Shown here: positions 1 to 4,959 of the stretch, in pieces
How positions within the stretch are numbered: position 1 is the stretch's first letter
Layout: every line of letters begins with the position of its first letter
From: an uncultured Collinsella sp.
GTDB lineage: Bacteria > Actinomycetota > Coriobacteriia > Coriobacteriales > Coriobacteriaceae
DNA: 7,271 nucleotides
NCBI GenBank assembly: GCA_937997605.1
Contig: CALLFD010000066.1
Location: 1-7,271, forward strand
Direction: 5' to 3'
Position numbers and translations under genes: made by a program
Notes under the pieces: generated by a model
What the model was told of the DNA's origin: nothing
Database searches by the model: none
The model's input: only the letters and a program-made list of their open reading frames with translations

Positions 1-884
1 TCTTGCATATGGCGGCGCTGCTCGCCCAGATCGCCCACAAACAGGCCCTTTTCCTCGAGCATAACCTGGAGCTTCTCGAGCTCGCGCTCCTTTTCGCCCA
101 AGCGGTACTGCGCAAGCTCAAGCTCGGCCGCGCCCTCTTTGGAGCGGCTCTCCAGGTCGTTCCACTGCGACTGCAGCGAACGCAGCTCGTCAACGGCCAG
201 CATCTGCGTAAGCTCATTCGCGCGCGAGGACAGCTCTTTGTACTTGCGCGCGCGATCGACCTGACGCTCCAGCGGTCGCAGCTGACGGGCGATTTCCTTA
301 TTGATGTCGCGGGCACGCGTCAGGTGCTCGTCCATCGACTTAATCTTTTTGAGCGCACGCTCTTTGCGGCGCTTGTGCTTGGAGATGCCGGCGGCCTCCT
401 CGATGAGGGCGCGGCGCTCCTCGGGGCGGCTCTGCAAAATGGCGTCGAGCTTGCCCTGGCTGATGATGGAATGCGTATCCTTGCCCAGGCCCGAATCGTG
501 CAGGATGTCCTGAATGTCCATCAGGCGGCACGGACTCGAGTTGATGAGGTACTCGCTTTCGCCCGAGCGATACATGCGACGGGTGATGGCGACCTCGTCA
601 AAATCGACGGGCAGCATATGGTCCGAGTTATCGAGCACCAGCGTGACCTCGGCGACACCCACCGGTTTGCGCGCCGACGAGCCCGAGAAGATGACGTCCT
701 CCATGGCCTGGCCGCGCAGCTGCTTGGCGCTCTGCTCGCCCAGGACCCACAGAATCGAGTCGGAGATGTTCGATTTTCCCGAGCCGTTGGGACCGACGAT
801 GACGGTCAGGCCCGGCTCAAATGACATATGGGCGCGGTCGGCAAACGACTTGAACCCTTTGAGCGTGAGGGACTTGAGATACAC
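1..884 (-). CDS. smc: SMC chromosome segregation ATPase, N-terminal part (gene runs off the window)
   Basis: Structural maintenance of chromosomes protein, the ATPase core of the SMC-ScpAB condensin that compacts and helps segregate the chromosome. About 294 codons are present; the rest lies beyond base 1. The N-terminus reads VYLKSLTLKGFKSFAD, typical of the family. The Walker A motif GPNGSGKS is at residues 31-38 (bases 771-794), followed by GEQSAKQLRG at 49-58 and the Q-loop IISQGKLDAIL with Gln143. From about residue 165 the sequence is rich in Glu, Arg, Lys and Leu, as expected for the start of the long coiled coil. Hinge, Walker B and signature motifs are outside the window. The start is GTG with GAGG four bases upstream. 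It begins 10 bases after the rnc stop, so the two are almost certainly co-transcribed. Identification is very secure. Confidence 0.96.
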   Translation of the reverse strand, partial: MYLKSLTLKGFKSFADRAHMSFEPGLTVIVGPNGSGKSNISDSILWVLGEQSAKQLRGQAMEDVIFSGSSARKPVGVAEVTLVLDNSDHMLPVDFDEVAITRRMYRSGESEYLINSSPCRLMDIQDILHDSGLGKDTHSIISQGKLDAILQSRPEERRALIEEAAGISKHKRRKERALKKIKSMDEHLTRARDINKEIARQLRPLERQVDRARKYKELSSRANELTQMLAVDELRSLQSQWNDLESRSKEGAAELELAQYRLGEKERELEKLQVMLEEKGLFVGDLGEQRRHMQ

Positions 885-894
885 GGTTCCTCGC

Positions 895-1620
895 TTAAAC
901 AGGCTTCTTGTTGAGAATCACGCCGTTGGTGGTGTAGCCCATGCGGTCAAGTGCCTCGAGTGCAGCGGCTCCCTCGGCTTCCTTCTTTGAGGAGCCGGAG
1001 CCGCGACCCTGACGAATACCATCGATCAACACCACGGCGGTAAAGGTGGGCGCATGCGCCGGGCCCTCGGAGCCAACGAGCTTATACGCCGGGGGCTCGT
1101 GACCGTCGGCTTGCACGCACTCCTGCAAAAACGACTTGGGGTTTGCAGGATGCTCGGCACGCTCGGAAGCCAAATGCGGCTTAAGCGTACGATGGATAAA
1201 CTCTGCCGCGGCATCCCAGCCGGCATCCAGGTACAGCGCGCCCACGAGCGACTCATAGACGTTCTCGAGGGCCGAATGCAAGCCGCGCGCACCGGTACCG
1301 GTCTCGGAGGCACCAAAGATGATGATGTCGTCGATGCCCAGCTCGTGAGAAACCTCGGACAGCGTAGCGCCCGAGACAAGCGACACCTTCAAGCGCGTGA
1401 GCTTGCCCTCGTCAAACTCCGGATAGGACTCAAACAGGGAGCGTGCGACCACAGCGCCCAAAATGGAATCGCCCAAGAACTCAAGGCGCTCATAGCTGGC
1501 AGAAACCGGCTGGCCCTCGACGGCCGAGGGATGCGTAAGTGCCGCGCGCAGCAGCACCTTATTATTGAACTCGTGGCCCAGGATTTCCTGGGCACGCGTA
1601 AGTCGTTCGGATAAAGCCAA
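895..1620 (-). CDS. rnc: Ribonuclease III
   Basis: Double-stranded-RNA endonuclease that processes rRNA precursors and structured mRNAs; 241 residues, normal length. The catalytic domain carries the signature ERLEFLGDS at 44-52, with metal ligands Glu47 and Asp51. The second acidic motif is ENVYESLVGALYLDAG at 119-134. There Glu123 matches E. coli Glu117, but the position matching Asp114 is Asn120 (codon AAC, bases 1261-1263). The spacing from Glu47 is 73 residues, as in E. coli. A double-stranded-RNA-binding domain spans about 161-226, with GPAHAPTF at 186-193 and GSGSSKKEAE at 207-216. The start is TTG at 1618-1620: an in-frame stop lies two codons upstream, and AAGGAGG sits 8 bases before the TTG. 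It lies 3 bases after acpP and 10 before smc. The adjacent rnc-smc pair is common in Gram-positive bacteria. Confidence 0.95.
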   Translation of the reverse strand: MALSERLTRAQEILGHEFNNKVLLRAALTHPSAVEGQPVSASYERLEFLGDSILGAVVARSLFESYPEFDEGKLTRLKVSLVSGATLSEVSHELGIDDIIIFGASETGTGARGLHSALENVYESLVGALYLDAGWDAAAEFIHRTLKPHLASERAEHPANPKSFLQECVQADGHEPPAYKLVGSEGPAHAPTFTAVVLIDGIRQGRGSGSSKKEAEGAAALEALDRMGYTTNGVILNKKPV

Positions 1621-1623
1621 GAC

Positions 1624-1866
1624 TTAGGCCTCCTTGGCAGCTTCGATAGCGTCGACGGCGTCGGCGACAGAGTTGAGCGAGAGCAGGGTCTCGTCATCGA
1701 TCTCGAGGTTGAACTCGTCCTCGATAGCCGTAACCAGCTGCAGGCGCTCGAGCGAGTTGGCATCGAGGTCGTCAAAGGTGGTCTCATCGCTAATTTCGGC
1801 AACATCGACGCCCAGAACGTCAGCAGCGACCTCGGCGATCTTGTCGAAGATTTCGGAGCGGTCCAT
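1624..1866 (-). CDS. acpP: Acyl carrier protein
   Basis: Small acidic protein that carries growing fatty acyl chains as thioesters on a 4'-phosphopantetheine arm, shuttling them among fatty acid synthesis enzymes. It has 80 residues, the usual size. The modified serine is Ser38 (bases 1753-1755) in DLDANSLERLQL. The family motif is DSL, but here the residue before Ser is Asn37 instead of Asp. The rest is typical: helix II runs LERLQLVTAIEDEFNLEI, and the protein is strongly acidic. The ATG at 1866 is chosen because AGAGGA lies 6 bases upstream and because the same frame extended to 2103 would overlap plsX with non-ACP sequence. The gene ends 3 bases before rnc and follows plsX, its functional partner, after a 124-base gap with a palindrome. 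CoaD, encoded upstream in the window, makes the precursor of its prosthetic group. Confidence 0.93.
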   Translation of the reverse strand: MDRSEIFDKIAEVAADVLGVDVAEISDETTFDDLDANSLERLQLVTAIEDEFNLEIDDETLLSLNSVADAVDAIEAAKEA

Positions 1867-1895
1867 AGCGCTTCCTCTCATAGTGCATGAATACC

Positions 1896-1924
1896 AAAAG
1901 AATGGTACCGCCCGGGCGGTACCA
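1896..1924 (-). terminator. Perfect palindrome plus T-rich tract between plsX and acpP: candidate terminator or attenuator
   Basis: A perfect 22-base palindrome occupies 1903-1924. In the minus-strand RNA it folds as a 9-bp stem (TGGTACCGC with GCGGTACCA) around a CCGG loop, followed directly by TTCTTTT (1896-1902). That is the form of an intrinsic terminator closing plsX. The tract ends only 17 bases before the acpP ribosome binding site, leaving little room for a promoter after it. It could therefore also act as a partial terminator or attenuator in front of acpP. Because the palindrome is perfect, a dimeric repressor could also bind it as an operator. Sequence alone does not separate these roles. 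Confidence 0.55.
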
Positions 1925-1990
1925 AGACACGGTTCTGATTCTACCCCACGACGTGCGCCGCGAAGCACATAACAGCGCTCTAACTCGCTC

Positions 1991-3010
1991 TTATAAAACG
2001 ATACCGTCCATGGAGTTAGCGACGTTCTCGACCAGCCCCGCGCGCACGGCTTCGGCCGCCGCGAGCGTACCGTTTTTAACAGCCTCGACCGAGGTGGCGC
2101 CATGGCCGATCAGGACCACGCCGCGCAGGCCCAGAAGAATCGCGCCGCCCTTGGCGTCGCCAGAGAGCTTGGCCTTAATCTCGCGCATTTGCTTTTTGAT
2201 GAGCAGCGCGGCAATCTTGGTGCCGAGCGAAGACATAAAGACACCCTTGAGCTCCTGCAGCAAAAACTTGGCAGCGCCCTCGGTGGCCTTGAGCGCAATA
2301 TTGCCCGACATGCCATCGGCAACGACGACATCGAAGTTACCTGAGGTGATGTCCGTTCCCTCGCAGTTACCAACAAAGCCGGGAACGGCGGCTTTCATGG
2401 CCGGGAAACAGGCCTTGGTAAAGTTGGAGCCCTTCTCATCCTCGGTGCCGTTGGCAAGCAGGCCCACGCGGGGATGCTCAATACCCAGGACGACGCGCGC
2501 ATAGGCACAACCCATCTGGGCAAAACGAACCATATCGTCGACCTCGACATCGGGGTTGGCGCCCATGTCGCACAGGACCGTCAGGCCGCCGGCACGATTG
2601 GGCAGCGCATTGGTAAGGCACGGACGCACCGGCTGCTTCTTGCCCTCGGCCTGATACCTAAATGGCGTCACGTAAGCGGTAGCCGCGGCGGTCATAGCAC
2701 CAGTAGAACCAGCAGAGAAGAACGCGTCCGCGTTGCCCTTCTTAATGGCACGGCAGGAAAGCACAATCGAAGACTTGCGCTTGGTCATCACGGCGCGAAT
2801 GGGATCGTCATCCATGGCGATAACGTCGGGTGCCTCAAGGGCCTCGACGCGCGCATGGGAGGCGGCAAAGGGATTGACGATTTCGGCGGGGCCAGCTGCC
2901 AAGACCTCGATATCGGGATCGGCGGCAAGTGCGGCCTCGATACCATCGAGAACGACCTGAGGTTTCTCGTCTCCGCCCACAACGTCTACACAAACGCGAA
3001 CGTTACTCAT
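1991..3010 (-). CDS. plsX: Phosphate acyltransferase PlsX
   Basis: Peripheral membrane enzyme that converts acyl-ACP and phosphate to acyl-phosphate and free ACP; PlsY then uses acyl-phosphate to acylate glycerol-3-phosphate, the first step of phospholipid synthesis in most bacteria. It has 339 residues, usual for the family. Recognisable blocks are VDVVGGDEKP at 9-17 (family form DAMGGDxAP), FFSAGSTGAMTAAA at 97-110, CDMGANPDV at 147-155, RVGLLANGTEDEKG at 181-194 and VVVADGMSGNIALKATEG at 228-245. The ATG at 3010 is preferred over one at 3016, because AAGGAG (3018-3023) lies 7 bases from the former and only 1 from the latter. A terminator-like hairpin lies just upstream, between rpmF and this gene. 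The order DUF177-rpmF-plsX matches yceD-rpmF-plsX of E. coli. Confidence 0.95.
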   Translation of the reverse strand: MSNVRVCVDVVGGDEKPQVVLDGIEAALAADPDIEVLAAGPAEIVNPFAASHARVEALEAPDVIAMDDDPIRAVMTKRKSSIVLSCRAIKKGNADAFFSAGSTGAMTAAATAYVTPFRYQAEGKKQPVRPCLTNALPNRAGGLTVLCDMGANPDVEVDDMVRFAQMGCAYARVVLGIEHPRVGLLANGTEDEKGSNFTKACFPAMKAAVPGFVGNCEGTDITSGNFDVVVADGMSGNIALKATEGAAKFLLQELKGVFMSSLGTKIAALLIKKQMREIKAKLSGDAKGGAILLGLRGVVLIGHGATSVEAVKNGTLAAAEAVRAGLVENVANSMDGIVL

Positions 3011-3017
3011 ATACATG

Positions 3018-3023
3018 CTCCTT
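3018..3023 (-). promoter_or_regulatory. Ribosome binding site deciding the plsX start
   Basis: AAGGAG lies 7 bases before the ATG at 3010 and only 1 base before the alternative in-frame ATG at 3016, so translation should start at 3010. The upstream terminator-like hairpin ends only a few bases away, so folding there could influence access to this site. Confidence 0.75.
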
Positions 3024-3027
3024 ATAC

Positions 3028-3057
3028 AAAAATGGCCGACTCATTGAGCCGGCCATT
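3028..3057 (-). terminator. Intrinsic terminator-like hairpin between rpmF and plsX
   Basis: In the minus-strand RNA, AATGGCCGGCTC (3046-3057) pairs with GAGTCGGCCATT (3031-3042) around the loop AAT, giving a 12-bp stem followed by a run of five T (3028-3032, sharing two bases with the stem). One pair (3039 with 3049) is a G-U wobble in the minus-strand RNA but an A-C mismatch in the plus-strand RNA. This supports minus-strand transcription through it. It most likely ends or reduces transcription coming from rpmF. It sits 4 bases from the plsX ribosome binding site. Confidence 0.75.
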
Positions 3058-3060
3058 GTG

Positions 3061-3074
3061 GTTCCATTTGGAAC
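3061..3074. repeat. 14-base inverted repeat in the rpmF-plsX gap
   Basis: GTTCCATTTGGAAC has 6-base arms (GTTCCA/TGGAAC) around TT. It lies between the rpmF stop and the terminator-like hairpin. It could be a small RNA hairpin or a protein-binding site; no known operator was recognised. Confidence 0.4.
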
Positions 3075-3095
3075 GGCATCGCATCCAGAGTATAC

Positions 3096-3110
3096 CGTTA
3101 CTCGGTAACG
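3096..3110. repeat. 15-base inverted repeat covering the rpmF stop codon
   Basis: CGTTACTCGGTAACG has perfect 6-base arms around a 3-base centre. The rpmF stop codon (3098-3100) is inside it. It partly reflects coding for VTE-stop, so chance is a real possibility. A TATACT hexamer (3089-3094, minus strand) lies just after it but has no good -35 partner. Confidence 0.35.
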
Positions 3111-3277
3111 ATAACCTCGCGGTCCTTGTAGAAACCGCAGCTGGGGCACACGTGGTGCGGAAGCTTGACAGCGCCGCAACGCGGGCACGTGGACTGAGCC
3201 GCAGCCGAAATCTTCATGTTGGCGGAACGACGGGTGTGAGTGCGGATACGACCCTGCTTTTGTTTAGGTACGGGCAT
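3098..3277 (-). CDS. rpmF: Large ribosomal subunit protein L32, zinc-binding form
   Basis: Small basic protein of the 50S subunit; 59 residues, normal for L32. It starts MPVPKQKQGRIRTHTRRSAN, close to the family N-terminus (MAVPKRKxSKxRxRxRR). It then has a zinc ribbon with two CxxC pairs: Cys31/Cys34 in CPRCG and Cys44/Cys47 in CPSCGFYKDREV. The four cysteines mark the zinc-containing (C+) form. The ATG at 3277 is preceded by AAGGAAGG, ending 5 bases upstream. It lies 64 bases after the DUF177 gene, a pairing conserved across many bacteria, and precedes a terminator-like hairpin, which suggests it is the last gene of its transcript or that plsX depends on read-through. A 15-base dyad (3096-3110) covers its stop codon. 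Confidence 0.95.
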   Translation of the reverse strand: MPVPKQKQGRIRTHTRRSANMKISAAAQSTCPRCGAVKLPHHVCPSCGFYKDREVIVTE

Positions 3278-3341
3278 AGTGACCTTCCTTATGAACTATC
3301 CAGTGTGGCGATTACGCGCAAGTAGCGATACTACCACAGTT

Positions 3342-3896
3342 TTACTCATCGAGCTTGAGATTCTTCAATGCTGCAAATGGATTTTCCGTGGCAGCGGCCC
3401 ATTCTGCCTCTGCCTGGGCGGCGCAATCGCATTGCTCGACGTTGAGATTACAACCGCAGGTGGGACACAGACCGCGGCAATCAGGCTTGCAGAGCACCAC
3501 AATCGGCGTGTCCATAACGACCGCGTCATTGATGGGCTCGCCCAGATCGACAATGCGGTCCTCACCCAGGAGCTCGTAGCCATCCTCGTAGGCCTCGGGA
3601 TCCTCGGGCTCCCCAAAGAGGTAGAACTCCTCGATCTCGCCAGCGATATCAAACGAGGCGGGCTCCAGGCAACGGTCGCACTCGCCGGTGGCGTGCGCGC
3701 GGACCATGCCCGTGAGCAAGACACCGGTACCGGCATTGGTAAAGACAACGTCGTAGTCGATGCCGTCCTGAAGTTGGTACTCCTTCTCGCCCACCGTGTA
3801 GGTGGCGACATCGACCTTACCGGTCAGCGGATACGAATCTCCAGGAAACTCGAGCTGCTCGGAAAGATCGACGGTAACGCTCGGGAACTCAGCCAT
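3342..3896 (-). CDS. DUF177 (YceD-like) protein
   Basis: Member of the DUF177/YceD family, usually encoded just upstream of rpmF; plant relatives have been linked to 23S rRNA accumulation, but the bacterial biochemical role is not settled. It has 184 residues. Visible features are VTVDLSEQLEFPG at 7-19, ECDRCLEPA at 72-80 (Cys73, Cys76), an acidic stretch GEPEDPEAYEDGYELLGED at 95-113, and a cysteine cluster CKPDCRGLCPTCGCNLN at 136-152 followed by Cys156 and Cys158. The CRGLCPxCGxNLN form is typical of the family and looks metal-binding, probably zinc. The ATG at 3896 shares its A with the TAA of the upstream gene (TAATG), so translation is probably coupled. A start at 3947 is possible but would overlap the upstream gene by 52 bases and add residues unlike the family. 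Confidence 0.88.
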   Translation of the reverse strand: MAEFPSVTVDLSEQLEFPGDSYPLTGKVDVATYTVGEKEYQLQDGIDYDVVFTNAGTGVLLTGMVRAHATGECDRCLEPASFDIAGEIEEFYLFGEPEDPEAYEDGYELLGEDRIVDLGEPINDAVVMDTPIVVLCKPDCRGLCPTCGCNLNVEQCDCAAQAEAEWAAATENPFAALKNLKLDE

Positions 3897-4393
3897 TACC
3901 ACTGACCATTCTGTTGGGCGGCACCCTCGTTGAGCTGCTGACGGCAACGGGTAACGGTGCCGGTCAGGCTCTTGAGGTTCTCCTCCAGGTGCGTAAAGAC
4001 CTGCTCTGCATAGTCCTCGGCAGCATAACGCGTCTCGCGCTCGTACTGCTGGGCACGATCGCGGATGTCGTCGGCCTGCTGCTGCGCAAGGCGGACGATT
4101 TCCTGCTCACCGGCAATGGTGAGGGCCTGCTGCTGAGCGTCAGCGATGATGGAATCGGCCTGAGCGGCGGCGGAAGCCATGAGCTCCTCGCGCTCCTTAA
4201 GGATACGGCGGGACTTCTGCCACTCCTCGGGATAGCTCATGCGGATCTCGTCGAGGATGTTGAAGAACACGTCGGCGTCGATGACCTTGAACTGAGCGTT
4301 CTTGCCGAAAGGCGGCTTGGCTTCCTCGATCAGCCCTTCGAGCTCATCGACCAAGCTGACGATCCTATCGCCAGGAAAATTCTCGCCCGGCAT
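3896..4393 (-). CDS. SepIVA-like coiled-coil protein (DivIVA-related), short form
   Basis: 165-residue soluble protein, mostly helical and rich in Gln, Ala, Glu and Arg, with no signal peptide or membrane segment. The N-terminal block (residues 10-72, IVSLVDELEGLIEEAK to LKEREELM) and the adjoining AAAQADSIIADAQQQA at 75-90 resemble, from memory, mycobacterial SepIVA (Rv2927c), a DivIVA-domain protein needed for septation and envelope growth. The C-terminal YAEQVFTHLEENLKSLTG with TRCRQQL also matches the SepIVA end. The coiled coil between them is shorter than in the mycobacterial protein, which is about 245 residues. Rv2927c likewise precedes the DUF177 gene Rv2926c, and rnc Rv2925c is near, so gene order supports the match. 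AAAGGAG 5 bases before the ATG at 4393 decides the start over an ATG at 4417. Such proteins are sometimes annotated as ATPase or V-type ATPase subunit, for which no motif is present. Confidence 0.7.
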   Translation of the reverse strand: MPGENFPGDRIVSLVDELEGLIEEAKPPFGKNAQFKVIDADVFFNILDEIRMSYPEEWQKSRRILKEREELMASAAAQADSIIADAQQQALTIAGEQEIVRLAQQQADDIRDRAQQYERETRYAAEDYAEQVFTHLEENLKSLTGTVTRCRQQLNEGAAQQNGQW

Positions 4394-4394
4394 C

Positions 4395-4401
4395 CGGTCT
4401 C
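4395..4401 (-). promoter_or_regulatory. Ribosome binding site deciding the start of the SepIVA-like gene
   Basis: A strong purine run, AAAGGAG within AAAGGAGACCGG, lies about 5 bases before the ATG at 4393. The in-frame ATGs at 4417 and 4408 lie upstream of or within this site and have no comparable purine run before them. The position of the run is given to within one or two bases. In the 68-base gap to coaD I see no convincing promoter or terminator. Confidence 0.6.
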
Positions 4402-4461
4402 CTTTCATAGGTAACATATCATCGTGCTAGTTTACCACATGCCACCAGGCAATAAGAAACG

Positions 4462-4959
4462 TCACGAAAAGCGATGTTTGAGCGCTTCGACCACGTTGGG
4501 CGGGACAAACGTCGATACGTCACTACCGAGCGAGGCGATCTGGCGAACAACCGAGCTCGAGATATAGCCGTACTGCGGCGCGCTCATGACAAAGATGGAC
4601 TCCAGCTCGTTATCCAAGCGATAGTTGAGGTCGGCCTGCTGCAGCTCGTACTCAAAGTCGGTCATGGCGCGCAGGCCCTTGACCACGGCCCCCGCCCCCT
4701 GCTCGCGAGCGAAGTCGACCAAGAGGCCGGTAAAGGGCAGGACCTCGACGCCGTCGATATCACCGAGCGCCTCGCGGGCCAGCGCCACGCGCTCATCGAG
4801 CGTAAACGTGGTGCCCACACCGTTTTTACCCTGCGACTCGGCAACAGCGACGATCACGCTGGGAAAGATGCGGCGGGCGCGGCGGATCACATCGATATGG
4901 CCAAACGTGATGGGATCAAAGGTGCCCGGGACGATCACGCGGTTGATGGTGTCACTCAT
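4462..4959 (-). CDS. coaD: Phosphopantetheine adenylyltransferase
   Basis: Penultimate enzyme of coenzyme A synthesis: it joins 4'-phosphopantetheine and ATP to give dephospho-CoA and pyrophosphate. It has 165 residues, usual length for the bacterial hexameric enzyme. The nucleotidyltransferase motif is PGTFDPITFGHIDVI at 11-25, with Gly20 and His21 as the conserved GH. Further family blocks are VVKGLRAMTDFEYELQQADLNY at 92-113, and the ISSSVVRQIASLG segment at 133-145 that corresponds to the second nucleotide-binding motif ISSTxVRE. The ATG at 4959 has AGGAGG (4966-4971) 6 bases upstream; longer readings of this frame reach 5409 but lie inside rsmD. The start overlaps the rsmD stop by 8 bases (ATGAGTGA), so translation is probably coupled. 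The rsmD-coaD pair is widespread in bacteria. CoA made through this step supplies the arm attached to AcpP. Confidence 0.97.
   Translation of the reverse strand: MSDTINRVIVPGTFDPITFGHIDVIRRARRIFPSVIVAVAESQGKNGVGTTFTLDERVALAREALGDIDGVEVLPFTGLLVDFAREQGAGAVVKGLRAMTDFEYELQQADLNYRLDNELESIFVMSAPQYGYISSSVVRQIASLGSDVSTFVPPNVVEALKHRFS

Noticed and set aside
3..824. Long plus-strand reading frame of 273 codons opposite smc
   Set aside because: It lies wholly antisense to a well-conserved smc segment and has the leucine- and arginine-rich composition of a GC-rich shadow frame. No ribosome binding site or family was recognised.
1054..1614. Plus-strand reading frame of 186 codons opposite rnc
   Set aside because: Antisense shadow of a conserved gene with no recognisable domain.
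1903..1924. TGGTACCGC resembles the T-box motif that binds uncharged tRNA
   Set aside because: The gap is too short for the T-box specifier stem, and neither plsX nor acpP is an expected T-box target. The likeness comes from the palindrome itself.
1867..2103. N-terminal extension of acpP in the same frame
   Set aside because: It would run through the palindrome and the end of plsX with non-ACP sequence. AGAGGA before the ATG at 1866 gives a standard 80-residue ACP.
2474..3325. Long plus-strand reading frame of 283 codons opposite plsX and rpmF
   Set aside because: It crosses two real genes and their intergenic hairpin in antisense. No recognisable domain.
3278..3341. Possible hairpin (TGTGG with CCACA, and GTAG with CTAC) in the rpmF leader
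   Set aside because: Stems are only 4-5 bp with a long loop, and no terminator tail or known leader motif was seen.
4394..4461. Possible promoter (TAAACT hexamer) and short TGCC-ACCA-GGCA hairpin between coaD and the SepIVA-like gene
   Set aside because: No adequate -35 element at 16-18 bases, and a 4-bp stem without a T run is not a terminator. A promoter here is plausible from the gap but not supported.
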